NCBI RefSeq assembly: GCF_021206925.1
Contig: NZ_JAJPRF010000020.1
Coordinates: forward strand, 1 to 57,779
Direction of reading: 5' to 3'
Length of the DNA stretch: 57,779 nt
Source of the DNA: Rhodoflexus caldus
GTDB taxonomy: Bacteria > Bacteroidota > Bacteroidia > Cytophagales > Thermoflexibacteraceae
A program made the translations under genes and the position numbers. Below the pieces are notes generated by a model, which saw only the letters and a list, made by a program, of their open reading frames with translations, was not told where the DNA came from and did no database searches. Positions 24,088 through 33,044 of this stretch are shown in pieces; the first letter of the stretch is position 1; the number at the start of each line of letters is the position of its first letter.

Positions 24088-26043
24088 ATGCAAGCGTTAA
24101 GCCTCCGCCGTTCTCTCACTCTGTATGTAATAATTAGCATTTTGCTGGTTACAGTAGGCGGCTTTTTTTTACGGCAATCGTGGATAAACCGCGTAGAGAG
24201 TGAAAACCTCTATCGCAGACGCATGTTGCAGCAAGCATCGTCTATACTTTTTGAGTGCGGCTATTTGGCACAAGCCGTCATGCGTTATCCGGAAGATGAC
24301 AACCTGCGCAATCAACTCAGCGTTGCCAAATCCAAAATGGAGAACATCATACGAATACTCGTACAAGGCGGCGTATATAGTTCCAGCAACGTTGCCGATA
24401 ATATGCCTCTCCAGCCCGCCAAAGGCGAAAACTTGGTCAATATGCAACAATTGGCCGTCGGATGGCAGGAAATGAAGAAAGTACTCGACCGCTTGGAAAG
24501 TAATATCCTTGCGGCCAACAGTAATAATTTAAACCCCATAGAGTACCGAAATCAGGTAAATGCGGTGGCTGATTTTTTATCGCAAAATCTGATGAAGCTC
24601 AGCCGAAATCTGGAAGTAGATATTGCTATTGCCACCCTGCACGTCAATGAAGAAGAACGGACAGCATTTGGCTGGTTGTATGTCTGCCTTGCCGTGTTGT
24701 TAGTGAATGCCATTGTAGGCTATATTTATTTTCGCGACTACATTATTACACCCATTGAAAAAATTAGTGCCAAAATCAGCGCAGTTGCCGATGGCCGACA
24801 AAGCGAAACCATTACGTTGCCCAAAAACAGCGCCCCTGAAATGCTTGAACTCAATGACGGCATCAATCAACTCGGTGAAATCCAACAAGCCATGGCAGAT
24901 TTTGCCTCTGAGGTCGGCAAAGGCAACTACAACCACCCTTTCAGTGCCCGCAGCAACAATGACACCTTAGGCATTGCCCTGATTGCCATGCGCGACAACC
25001 TGATGCGTGCCGACAAGGAAGATGCCATCCGCACATGGGCTAACGAAGGTCAGGTTAAGTTTGGCGATATTTTCCGACAATATGCCAATAACTTGGAGCT
25101 TTTTTCTTACCACACCATTTCAGAGTTGGTAAAATATGTAGGGGCTAACCAAGGCTTTTTCTTTGTGCTCAAAAACCAAGACAAAGAAAAAGCCTATTTA
25201 GACCTGACGGCAGCCTATGCCTATGAAAAGCGCAAATACCTCAGTAAACAAGTACAACTTGGCAGCGGACTATTGGGGCAGGCCGTCTTAGAAAAGCAAT
25301 CCCTGTATTTTACAGACATTCCACAAAATTATGTCAGCATTACCTCAGGTTTGGGTGAAGCCACGCCCGCGTGCCTGATGATAGTACCGCTGATGATTAA
25401 CGAAATTGTGTACGGTGCTATTGAAATCGCTTCTTTTGAACCATTCGAGCCGCATCAAATAGATTTTATTGAAAAAATAGCTGCCAACATTGCCGGAACG
25501 CTTGCCTTTGCTCAAACCAATGAGCAAACCCAACGCCTTTTGGCGGAAACGCAGACCTTTGCCGAGCAAATGCGCGCTCAGGAAGAAGAAATGCGCCAAA
25601 ATATGGAAGAGTTGGTTGCTACACAGGAAGAAATGCAGCGCGTACAGGCCGAAATCCGCAAGAAGGAAGCAGGACTCAGCAGCCTGATTAACAATACCGA
25701 CACCTACATATTCTCCTTAGACAAAGGTTTCAACCTGTTGCTTGCCAACGATGCATTCAAGAAATACCTCAAAGCCACTTCGGGTATTGAACCCCAAATA
25801 GGTATGAATATGCTCTATGATATTGTACCGGAAACTAATCGGGAAATGCGCCGCCGACAATACGAACGCGCCCTGTCCGGTGAAACATTCACGGTGATTG
25901 AAAACTACAAAGGAAAAGACCACTCTGACAACTATTACGAAATATCTTTCCAACCAATTTTCAATCAGGCCAATCAGGTGGAAGGGCTGTCAGTATTTAT
26001 GCGCAACATTACCCACCTCAACCCTATCCGCTGGGAACTGTAA
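24088..26043 (+). CDS. Membrane sensor with HAMP, GAF and PAS domains, no kinase
   Basis: A 651-residue inner-membrane protein. Helix 1 (about 12-28) and helix 2 (about 193-212) flank a periplasmic sensing region. A HAMP-like segment follows (about 213-265), then a GAF domain (about 325-475), a glutamate/glutamine-rich coiled coil (about 478-530) and a PAS domain (about 530-645). The protein ends right after PAS. There is no histidine kinase, cyclase, GGDEF or methyl-accepting output domain. It probably signals by protein contact, or is a truncated kinase. gldH begins eight bases after the stop. Confidence 0.85.
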   Translation: MQALSLRRSLTLYVIISILLVTVGGFFLRQSWINRVESENLYRRRMLQQASSILFECGYLAQAVMRYPEDDNLRNQLSVAKSKMENIIRILVQGGVYSSSNVADNMPLQPAKGENLVNMQQLAVGWQEMKKVLDRLESNILAANSNNLNPIEYRNQVNAVADFLSQNLMKLSRNLEVDIAIATLHVNEEERTAFGWLYVCLAVLLVNAIVGYIYFRDYIITPIEKISAKISAVADGRQSETITLPKNSAPEMLELNDGINQLGEIQQAMADFASEVGKGNYNHPFSARSNNDTLGIALIAMRDNLMRADKEDAIRTWANEGQVKFGDIFRQYANNLELFSYHTISELVKYVGANQGFFFVLKNQDKEKAYLDLTAAYAYEKRKYLSKQVQLGSGLLGQAVLEKQSLYFTDIPQNYVSITSGLGEATPACLMIVPLMINEIVYGAIEIASFEPFEPHQIDFIEKIAANIAGTLAFAQTNEQTQRLLAETQTFAEQMRAQEEEMRQNMEELVATQEEMQRVQAEIRKKEAGLSSLINNTDTYIFSLDKGFNLLLANDAFKKYLKATSGIEPQIGMNMLYDIVPETNREMRRRQYERALSGETFTVIENYKGKDHSDNYYEISFQPIFNQANQVEGLSVFMRNITHLNPIRWEL

Positions 26044-26050
26044 TCAAATC

Positions 26051-26521
26051 ATGAAGTACTCTTTACTCGCCTTTGCAATCATTTTTCTGCTTGCATTGGC
26101 ATCGTGCAGCGATGCAGCTTTTGAAGGAAAGCAAGATTTGCCTCAAAACAAGTGGATTCGCAAGAACCCCGTCAGTTTTGACTTTGAAATCAGCGACCCC
26201 TTGCCTGCCTACGAAATCAGCTATGCCGTACGCTATGCCAACACATACCCCTACTACAATTTATATGTGCAGTACGAACTGAAAGATGAGGCAGGCAACA
26301 GCCTCCAAGGCAAAATGAACCAAACCAACCTGTTTGAACCCGAAACAGGACAACCCTTGGGCAGCGGTATAGGCAACCTGTACGAGCGAGAGGTTGTGCT
26401 TATTCCTTCTTATCGCTTTGCGGCAAGCGGGAAATACAAGTTGTCTATTTTTCAATACATGCGCCCCGATACACTGACCGATATTCAATCGGTGAGCGTA
26501 AAAGTTCGCCCGTTGAAATAA
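26051..26521 (+). CDS. gldH: Gliding motility lipoprotein GldH
   Basis: A 156-residue lipoprotein with lipobox LASC (Cys19). GldH is one of the lipoproteins needed for Flavobacterium gliding and is linked to the type IX secretion apparatus, probably facing the periplasm or outer membrane. The family pattern includes FDFEISDPLPAYEISYAVRY and YPYYNLYVQYEL, followed by a beta-rich second half. The start is the ATG before the signal peptide. The frame is open upstream but overlaps the sensor gene. It is probably co-transcribed with the sensor. Confidence 0.88.
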   Translation: MKYSLLAFAIIFLLALASCSDAAFEGKQDLPQNKWIRKNPVSFDFEISDPLPAYEISYAVRYANTYPYYNLYVQYELKDEAGNSLQGKMNQTNLFEPETGQPLGSGIGNLYEREVVLIPSYRFAASGKYKLSIFQYMRPDTLTDIQSVSVKVRPLK

Positions 26522-26531
26522 TCGCCCTGCT

Positions 26532-26562
26532 TTTGCCGATTCCAATAAAAATTATACCTTTG
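26532..26562 (+). promoter_or_regulatory. Consensus promoter for the DivIC-like gene
   Basis: TTTG (26532-26535), a 19-base spacer and TACCTTTG (26555-26562) match the Bacteroidota consensus. The leader then contains the hairpin CAATTGG/CCAATTG at 26568-26591, with a ten-base loop, and reaches the ATG at 26630. Confidence 0.65.
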
Positions 26563-26629
26563 AAAACCAATTGGTTAAAATCTGCCAATTGAAGTTTTAC
26601 TGAATGGCTCACCCCAAAATCGTTATGCC

Positions 26630-26926
26630 ATGAAAAACAAAATCAAGCAACTGGCAGGCAAGCTGAACAATTTCTACGTTATTTTTGCCGGGCTGTTTAT
26701 CCTTTGGATGGCATTTTTTGACGGCAACAATCTGTACAGCCAGTACGAACAACACCGGCGCATTCGCGAACTTCGCAAAGAGCGCGATTTTTACAAAAAC
26801 AGTGTTGAACAACTGGAAAAGGAAATTGCCGAACTAAATCGCAATCCTAAGATGTTGGAAAAACTGGCCAGAGAAAAGTATTTAATGAAAAAGCCTAACG
26901 AGGACATCTACATCGTTCAGGAATAA
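26630..26926 (+). CDS. DivIC/FtsB-like septum formation protein
   Basis: A 98-residue bitopic protein: short cytosolic start, one transmembrane helix (about 15-32), then a coiled coil (about 38-75) and the conserved ending LEKLAREKYLMKKPNEDIYIVQ. This is the standard architecture of the FtsB/DivIC family, which recruits septal cell-wall enzymes in the divisome together with FtsL and FtsQ. It has its own consensus promoter and is followed eight bases later by the transketolase-half gene. Confidence 0.88.
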   Translation: MKNKIKQLAGKLNNFYVIFAGLFILWMAFFDGNNLYSQYEQHRRIRELRKERDFYKNSVEQLEKEIAELNRNPKMLEKLAREKYLMKKPNEDIYIVQE

Positions 26927-26934
26927 CCACATTC

Positions 26935-27894
26935 ATGAAAAAGTACACATTTACCGAAAAAAAAGATACCCGTTCGGGTTTCGGTGCCGGTTTGCTGGAA
27001 GTAGGCAAACAAAATCCAAACGTTGTGGCGCTATGCGCCGACCTGACAGGTTCACTGAAAATGAACGATTTTGAAAAAGCCTTCCCCGAACGTTTTTTCC
27101 AAGTCGGAATTGCCGAAGCCAATATGATGGGACTTGCCGCAGGCATGACCATCGGCGGTAAAATCCCTTACACAGGCACTTTTGCCAACTTCTCTACCGG
27201 AAGAGTGTACGACCAAATTCGCCAATCCATTGCTTACTCGGGCAAAAATGTGAAAATATGCGCCTCACATGCCGGCATAACACTTGGCGAAGATGGTGCC
27301 ACACATCAAATTCTGGAAGATATCGGCATGATGCGCATGTTGCCGCATATGACGGTTATCAATCCATGTGATTATAACCAGACCAAAGCCGCTACCATTG
27401 CCATTGCAGCGCACGAAGGCCCCGTGTATCTGCGCTTTGGCAGACCCGCAGTGCCTGTTTTTATGCCTGCCGACCAGCCTTTTGTAATTGGTAAAGCCAT
27501 TGTGCTCAATGAAGGTGCGGATGTTTCCATTTTCTGCACCGGACACTTGGTTTGGGAGAGCATCGTAGCAGGGGAAATATTGGCTGAACAAGGAATTGAT
27601 GCCGAAATTATCAATATTCACACCATCAAGCCATTAGACGAAGCGGCTATCCTCAGTTCCGTACTGAAAACTCGCTGTGCCGTAACAGCCGAAGAACACC
27701 AGATTCACGGCGGGCTGGGTGATGCCGTTGCTCAGGTACTGGTGCGCAACTTGCCCGCCCCTGTGGAAATGGTAGCCGTTCGCGACCGATTTGGCGAAAG
27801 CGGTACACCTGACCAACTGATGGCCAAATATGGTTTGAAAGCTCAAAATATTGTGGAAGCAGCCAAAGCTGCCATGAGTCGCAAGGCAAAATAA
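26935..27894 (+). CDS. Transketolase, C-terminal subunit
   Basis: A 319-residue protein equal to the pyrimidine-binding plus C-terminal parts of transketolase. It contains RSGFGAGLLEVG, ADLTGSLKMNDFEKAFPERFFQVGIAEANM and the C-terminal EEHQIHGGLGDAVAQVL. In such split enzymes the thiamine-diphosphate-binding N-terminal half is a separate chain and the pair acts in the pentose phosphate pathway. That partner is not next to this gene or anywhere in the window. A DXS-like role is possible but the length fits split transketolase. Confidence 0.85.
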   Translation: MKKYTFTEKKDTRSGFGAGLLEVGKQNPNVVALCADLTGSLKMNDFEKAFPERFFQVGIAEANMMGLAAGMTIGGKIPYTGTFANFSTGRVYDQIRQSIAYSGKNVKICASHAGITLGEDGATHQILEDIGMMRMLPHMTVINPCDYNQTKAATIAIAAHEGPVYLRFGRPAVPVFMPADQPFVIGKAIVLNEGADVSIFCTGHLVWESIVAGEILAEQGIDAEIINIHTIKPLDEAAILSSVLKTRCAVTAEEHQIHGGLGDAVAQVLVRNLPAPVEMVAVRDRFGESGTPDQLMAKYGLKAQNIVEAAKAAMSRKAK

Positions 27895-27913
27895 TCTCGC
27901 GGTTCTCCCATGT

Positions 27914-27960
27914 AAAAATCCCTGTCTGTGGCAATGAACCAAGACAGGGATTTTTATTTT
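27914..27960. terminator. Bidirectional terminator
   Basis: AAAAATCCCTGTCT (27914-27927) pairs perfectly with AGACAGGGATTTTT (27942-27955), giving a 14-bp stem with T runs in both directions. It separates the convergent transketolase-half and tatC genes. Confidence 0.9.
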
Positions 27961-28009
27961 ACGCCATAGCAACAACACCTCTTTAGCCTGCTTTCACTTA
28001 CATTCGGTA

Positions 28010-28870
28010 TTAATCGGGCAGTTGGTCTAAGGGAGTTTGCGGCAAGTTATTGGCAGGCAGCGAAGAGGTTTTTTCTTCCAACAACTCCGCCTCTTGGTTT
28101 CGCTTTTCGGTAATAGCCACCACCCAAATACTGATTTCATAAAGTAACATCAGCGGCAAGGCAATTAAAATCTGGCTGATAACATCGGGCGGGGTAATAA
28201 TGGCAGAAATAATAAGCACAATCACAATGGCGTGGCGGCGGTATTCGCGCATGAAGGCAGGCGAAAGCAACCCCACTTTGGCAAGGAAAAATGCCACCAT
28301 CGGCAACTGAAACATTAGCCCTGTTGCCAGCACCAGCGTTGTCAGCGTGGAAATATAGGAAACAATATCAAACTCGTTGGAAATAGACGGGTCTAACTGA
28401 TAGTTTGCCAAAAACTGAATGGACAGCGGCGAAATAACGTAATAGCCAAATAGAATACCCAAAATGAACAACAGCGACACAAAGAATGTAGCTCCGCGGG
28501 CTGCTTTTTGTTCATTGGGGTACAGCCCGGGTTTAATGAACCGCCAAATTTCCCAAAAAGCATACGGAAATGCACAGATAACACCAATGACCAACGAAGA
28601 CAGCATGTGCATCGTGAACTGCCCCGTCATCAGGCGGCTTTGCAACTTGAAGTTGATTTTATCAATACAAGTAACCTCTGATAAGGCACAAAGCATCCGA
28701 TACGTCCAAAAATCTACTTTGGAAGGCCCCAAAATGAGCGTTCCATAAACAAAATCTTTGGACAAAAAGGCAATTACCGAAAAAACCGCCACCGAAGCAA
28801 CTGCGCGGATTAAGTGCCAGCGCAGCTCCTCCAAGTGGTCTATAAACGACATTTCTTTTTCCTGTGTCAT
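28010..28870 (-). CDS. tatC: Sec-independent translocase subunit TatC
   Basis: A 286-residue TatC with six transmembrane helices. The N-terminal FIDHLEELRWHLIRA and the loop FYWEIWRFIKPGLYPNE-type signature (here AFWEIWRFIKPGLYPNEQ) form the twin-arginine signal-peptide site in the inner membrane. About 40 charged residues form a C-terminal tail. Its ATG overlaps the ileS stop as ATGA, so it is co-translated. tatA/B is not in the window. Confidence 0.95.
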   Translation of the reverse strand: MTQEKEMSFIDHLEELRWHLIRAVASVAVFSVIAFLSKDFVYGTLILGPSKVDFWTYRMLCALSEVTCIDKINFKLQSRLMTGQFTMHMLSSLVIGVICAFPYAFWEIWRFIKPGLYPNEQKAARGATFFVSLLFILGILFGYYVISPLSIQFLANYQLDPSISNEFDIVSYISTLTTLVLATGLMFQLPMVAFFLAKVGLLSPAFMREYRRHAIVIVLIISAIITPPDVISQILIALPLMLLYEISIWVVAITEKRNQEAELLEEKTSSLPANNLPQTPLDQLPD

Positions 28871-31800
28871 GCTTTGGCTATGCGGATAGGCACCATGAAC
28901 TCGTCAATTTCGTAGGCTTCCATACCGTTCAGGTCGTTGCCGATTTCTAATGCAACCGCCTGTGTTTCCGTCTGAATGTAGTCGGCAAAGTCTTTGGCAG
29001 CATCGGCTACCAATGCTTCGTTTGCCGCAATGGCAATGCTGATTTTGTCCTGTACCTCAAAGTTCAGGTCTTTGCGCAAGTTCTGGATGCGGTTTACCAA
29101 GTCGCGAGCGATGCCTTCTTTGCGCAGTTCGGGCGTTACGGTAATGTCCAGCGCAACAGTGATGCCCTCGTCGGTAGCCGATGCCCAGCCCGGGATGTCA
29201 AAGGCTTCAATCAGCACATCTTCCACTGTCAGCGTCAGGTTGCCGCCGTCGGCTGCTACGCTCATTTGCCCTGCTTTTTGGAAAGCGATAATATCGGCAG
29301 TTTGCATTTGCCCCAGATGCGCCTGAATGGCTTTCATCTGTTTGCCAAGCCCCTTTTGTGCCAGCACGGGGAAATTCGGTTTGATTTTCTTAGTTACCAG
29401 ACCTTCTGTATCGCCAATGAACTCAATATTTTTCACATTGGTTTCGCTCATAATCAGGTCGCTGACTTCGCGCACGTAGTTTTGGAAGGTTTCACTCAGC
29501 GCGGGAATCATCATTTTTTGCAGCGGCAGGCGCACGCGCAGTTTCTTGTCCTTGCGAATAGAATGCACCAATGAGCAAATGGTTTGTGCCAAGTGCATTT
29601 TTTCTTCCAGTGCGATGTTGCTTTCTGCTTCGTTGAAAGTCGGGTAATATGCCAAATGCACCGACTCGGCGTTTTCTTTGCCCGTAATGTTATTCAAGTC
29701 GCGGAACAGCAGGTCGGTATAGAACGGCGCAATCGGCGAAGCCAGCTTGGCAACTGTTACTAAACAAGTGTACAGCGTCTGATAGGCTGCCAATTTATCG
29801 GTATTGTACTCGCCTTTCCAGAAACGCTTGCGGTTCAGGCGCACGTACCAATTGCTCAAATCATCATTCACGAAGTTGAGAATGGCGCGTGCGGCACGGG
29901 TCGGGTCGTAGTCGGCATATGCCTCATCGGTTTCTTTGATGATGGCGTTCAGGCGCGAGAGAATCCAGCGGTCGCTTTCGGTGCGTTCTGCCGGCGGTAC
30001 ATCGGCTTCCTGATAGCGGAATCCGTCCAAGTTGGCATACAGCGCAAAGAAGTTGTAGGTATTTTGCAGCGTCCCGAAGAATTTGCGCTGCATCTCTGCC
30101 AGCCCGTCCAAACTGAATTTGAGGTTTTCCCAAGGCGCGGCGTTGGCAATCATGTACCAGCGTACGGCATCGGGACCGTATTTTTCTACCGTCTCAAACG
30201 GATTGATAACGTTGCCCAAACGCTTGCTCATTTTGTTGCCGTTGGCATCCAGCACAAGCCCCGTAGAAACGACGTTTTTAAAGGCTACGCTGTCAAAAAC
30301 CAAGCCTGCAATGGTGTGCAGGGTGAAGAACCAACCGCGTGTTTGGTCAACACCTTCGGAAATAAAGTCCGCAGGATAGGTCTTATTTTGGTCAATCAAA
30401 TCGGCATTTTCAAAAGGATAATGCCACTGTGCATAAGGCATCGCGCCGCTGTCAAACCAAACGTCAATCAGGTCGGGTTCGCGCTTCATGGGCTTGCCCG
30501 AAGGCGAAACCAGCGTTACCTCATCTACATACGGGCGGTGCAAATCGGCCAATGAAGTCGGCTGTTGCAAGCCCAATTTTTCGTTTGCTTTGGCAATTTC
30601 GGCGGCTAACTCTTCGGTAGAGCCGATGCAGATTTCCTCTGTACCGTCTTCGGTGCGCCAGATAGGCAGCGGTGTTCCCCAATAGCGGCTGCGGCTCAAA
30701 TTCCAGTCCACTAAATTTTCCAACCAGTTACCGAATCGTCCCGTGCCGGTGCTTTCGGGCTTCCAGTTGATGGTTTTGTTGAGGGCAACCAAGCGGTCTT
30801 TCAACGCCGTTGTGCGGATAAACCAACTTTCCATCGGGTAGTACAATACGGGCTTATCCGTACGCCAGCAATGCGGGTAGGTATGTTCGTATTTTTCTAC
30901 TCGGAAAGCCTTATTTTGCTCTTTGAGGATGATGGAAATAATAACGTCGGTTGATTTGTAGTCGGGGTGCGACTCGTCCTCACCGGTGTAGTTTTTCACA
31001 TAGAAATCATCCGCACCAAGCGGCTTGTGGGTTTTGATAGCGTATTGCTGCGTCAGCTCGGCCAGATGCGCGCCGATTTCGCGAACGAACTTGCCTTTTT
31101 TATCCACCGTTGGTTGATAGTGCCCGTGTTCGTCGGATACCAGCAGCGCAGGTACGTTATTTTGCTTGCCCAAACGCGCATCGTCCGCACCGAAAGTGGG
31201 CGAAATATGCACAATGCCGGAACCGTCTTCGGTCGTTACAAAATCGCCCGCATATACTTTGAAAGCATTTTGCAGGTTTTCGTGCGGCTGTACAAAGGGC
31301 AGCAGTTGTTCGTATTCCATGCCCACCAGCGTTTCACCCTTAAATTCTTCGGTAATCACATAAGGAATTTTGCCACTGTGTTTACCTTCCACAAAATCGT
31401 TGCGGTTGATGTAGTTGCCGCCCAGTACGTAGCCCATGCGCTCTTTGGCGAAGATGACGTTAACGGGCTGTTTGGTGTACTGGTTGTGGGTCTTCACTTT
31501 TACGTAAGTGATGTCCTTGCCCACAGCCAGCGCGGTATTGGAAGGCAACGTCCATGGCGTAGTCGTCCATGCCAGCAGGTAGTCATTGTCGGTGCCTTTT
31601 ACCTTGAACTGCGCGATAACCGACGTATCTTTCACGTTCTTGTAGGTACCAGGCTGATTGAGTTCGTGGGAACTCAAACCTGTTCCCGCCGCAGGTGAGA
31701 AGGGCTGGATAGTATAGCCTTTATACAGCAGGTCTTTGGCGTGCAGTTGTTTGAGCAACCACCAGCAAGACTCAATGTAGTTGTTGTCAAACGTGATGTA

Positions 31801-32250
31801 GGGATTTTCCAAGTCTACCCAAAAGCCGATGCGCTCGGTCAAATTGTCCCATTGGGCTTTGTATTTCATCACTGCCTCGCGGCACTTTTGGTTGTAGTCC
31901 GCAATGCTGATTTTCTTGCCGATGTCTTCCTTGGTGATGCCCAATTCCTTTTCCACCTGCAATTCCACGGGTAGCCCGTGCGTATCCCATCCGCCTTTGC
32001 GTTCTACGCGGAAGCCTTTCAGGGTTTTGTAGCGGCAGAAAATGTCTTTGATGGTACGCGCCATCACATGGTGAATACCGGGCGTTCCGTTGGCAGAAGG
32101 CGGCCCTTCGTAGAAAACAAACGGGCGGTCAGCCGGACGCGATTCAACAGATTTTTGAAAAACGGCATTTGCCTTCCAATAGGCAAGGATGCTCTCACCG
32201 GCTTGCTTGCCAAGCTCGGTTACAGACTGTTTATATTCGTTGTATTTCAT
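28867..32250 (-). CDS. ileS: Isoleucyl-tRNA synthetase
   Basis: A 1127-residue class I aminoacyl-tRNA synthetase that charges tRNA-Ile. The HIGH-type motif appears as GIHHV, the editing-domain entrance as GWDTHGLPVE and the ATP motif as KMSKR in GNKMSKRLGNV. The long anticodon-binding C-terminus resembles the eukaryote-like (type 2) form. The frame is open 44 codons upstream, but the consensus promoter lies there, so the ATG at 32250 (MKYNEYKQS) is chosen. tatC is downstream with a four-base overlap; the acetyltransferase gene lies 43 bases upstream. Confidence 0.95.
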   Translation of the reverse strand: MKYNEYKQSVTELGKQAGESILAYWKANAVFQKSVESRPADRPFVFYEGPPSANGTPGIHHVMARTIKDIFCRYKTLKGFRVERKGGWDTHGLPVELQVEKELGITKEDIGKKISIADYNQKCREAVMKYKAQWDNLTERIGFWVDLENPYITFDNNYIESCWWLLKQLHAKDLLYKGYTIQPFSPAAGTGLSSHELNQPGTYKNVKDTSVIAQFKVKGTDNDYLLAWTTTPWTLPSNTALAVGKDITYVKVKTHNQYTKQPVNVIFAKERMGYVLGGNYINRNDFVEGKHSGKIPYVITEEFKGETLVGMEYEQLLPFVQPHENLQNAFKVYAGDFVTTEDGSGIVHISPTFGADDARLGKQNNVPALLVSDEHGHYQPTVDKKGKFVREIGAHLAELTQQYAIKTHKPLGADDFYVKNYTGEDESHPDYKSTDVIISIILKEQNKAFRVEKYEHTYPHCWRTDKPVLYYPMESWFIRTTALKDRLVALNKTINWKPESTGTGRFGNWLENLVDWNLSRSRYWGTPLPIWRTEDGTEEICIGSTEELAAEIAKANEKLGLQQPTSLADLHRPYVDEVTLVSPSGKPMKREPDLIDVWFDSGAMPYAQWHYPFENADLIDQNKTYPADFISEGVDQTRGWFFTLHTIAGLVFDSVAFKNVVSTGLVLDANGNKMSKRLGNVINPFETVEKYGPDAVRWYMIANAAPWENLKFSLDGLAEMQRKFFGTLQNTYNFFALYANLDGFRYQEADVPPAERTESDRWILSRLNAIIKETDEAYADYDPTRAARAILNFVNDDLSNWYVRLNRKRFWKGEYNTDKLAAYQTLYTCLVTVAKLASPIAPFYTDLLFRDLNNITGKENAESVHLAYYPTFNEAESNIALEEKMHLAQTICSLVHSIRKDKKLRVRLPLQKMMIPALSETFQNYVREVSDLIMSETNVKNIEFIGDTEGLVTKKIKPNFPVLAQKGLGKQMKAIQAHLGQMQTADIIAFQKAGQMSVAADGGNLTLTVEDVLIEAFDIPGWASATDEGITVALDITVTPELRKEGIARDLVNRIQNLRKDLNFEVQDKISIAIAANEALVADAAKDFADYIQTETQAVALEIGNDLNGMEAYEIDEFMVPIRIAKA

Positions 32251-32288
32251 AGAAACCTTGTTCCGCACGCCTGCAAAAAGCGCAAGGG

Positions 32289-32296
32289 CAAAGTTA
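32289..32296 (-). promoter_or_regulatory. ileS promoter, -7 element TAACTTTG
   Basis: The minus strand reads CCTAACTTTGCCC, an exact TAnnTTTG match about 40 bases before the ileS ATG. It overlaps the last bases of the acetyltransferase gene, so ileS can be expressed independently. No convincing -33 element is visible. Confidence 0.55.
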
Positions 32297-32851
32297 GGTT
32301 TTTTCGTTTGAACTTGAATTTTTAATGTGCCAATCCTGTCGGGTGATGCAATAAACAAAGTTCCATTTGGGCTGTTCGCCAAAGTAGGTTACTTCCTGCT
32401 CACCGACTTTGACTGCGCCCAAGCGGCTGATGGCTATTTGAGAGCGGATATTTTCTGCCCCGATGTGGAAAAAAACGCTTTCCACAAATTGGAAGATATA
32501 GTCCAGCATCATTGCCTTTACGGCATGATTGATGCCCTTGCCCCAGCATTGGACAGCATAGAAAGTATAGCCAATCAGGATGCTGTTTTCTTGCGCGTCG
32601 TAGTCATAAAAGCGGGTACTGCCAATTGACTCTCCCGTGGTTTTGTCCACAATTTTGAAAGCCCCCTTGCTTTGCATCGCGCCGTCAAAGAAAGTTCGGA
32701 AAACATCCCTTTGCCAGCGGTTTTTATTGGGGTGCTGTTCCCATATTTTGGGGTCTGATGCAACGGCATACAAAGCTTCAAAGTCCTTTTCCTGCAAAGG
32801 ACAAAGGATGACCCGGTCGTTAGCTAAGGTGGGTTGGATGCTGAAAGTCAT
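32294..32851 (-). CDS. GNAT-family N-acetyltransferase
   Basis: A 185-residue acetyltransferase of the RimJ/RimL-like type. The acetyl-CoA-binding region is GYTFYAVQCWGKGINHAVKAMMLDYIF, where QCWGKG takes the place of the usual Q/RxxGxG/A loop. Conserved flanking parts are VILCPLQEKDFEALYAVASDP and IRSQIAISRLGAVKVGEQE. The acceptor is unknown. The ATG at 32851 is chosen over a TTG eight codons upstream. It lies upstream of ileS on the same strand. Confidence 0.83.
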   Translation of the reverse strand: MTFSIQPTLANDRVILCPLQEKDFEALYAVASDPKIWEQHPNKNRWQRDVFRTFFDGAMQSKGAFKIVDKTTGESIGSTRFYDYDAQENSILIGYTFYAVQCWGKGINHAVKAMMLDYIFQFVESVFFHIGAENIRSQIAISRLGAVKVGEQEVTYFGEQPKWNFVYCITRQDWHIKNSSSNEKT

Positions 32852-32884
32852 GAGCGTTTTTTTGATATTATACAAAAGCGTAAG

Positions 32885-32971
32885 TTGTTTGCGAAAAATG
32901 TTTATGTAAACTACTGAAAAGCAGTTATTTAAAACCCGACAGTTTTTAGAAACCTGTCGGGTTTGTGTATA
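32885..32971 (+). repeat. Hairpin repeat family A, copy 1
   Basis: The copy begins GTTTGCGAAAAATG, includes TGAAAAGCAGTTATTTAA and ends in a hairpin AACCCGACAG...CTGTCGGGTT followed by TGTGTATA. It aligns along its full length with 54974-55060. It lies between the divergent-looking ends of the acetyltransferase and Tag genes, where no ORF is supported. Confidence 0.7.
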
Positions 32972-33029
32972 GCGGAATTGATTTAAAGAAAAATAAGCGC
33001 AAAGCTGTGTTATCCGCCTAAAATCCGTG
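32971..33029. repeat. GCGGATTT-type degenerate repeat
   Basis: AGCGGA at 32971-32976 is mirrored by TCCGCC at 33013-33018, followed by TAAAATCCGTG. The words match the palindrome at 2652-2710 and the pieces at 40705-40827 and 55911-55927. Confidence 0.3.
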
Positions 33030-33044
33030 TTCTAAAAATTCGTT

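Noticed and set aside
32251-32382. 44-codon extension of IleS
   Set aside because: The ileS -7 element lies inside it and the family start MKYNEYKQ follows.
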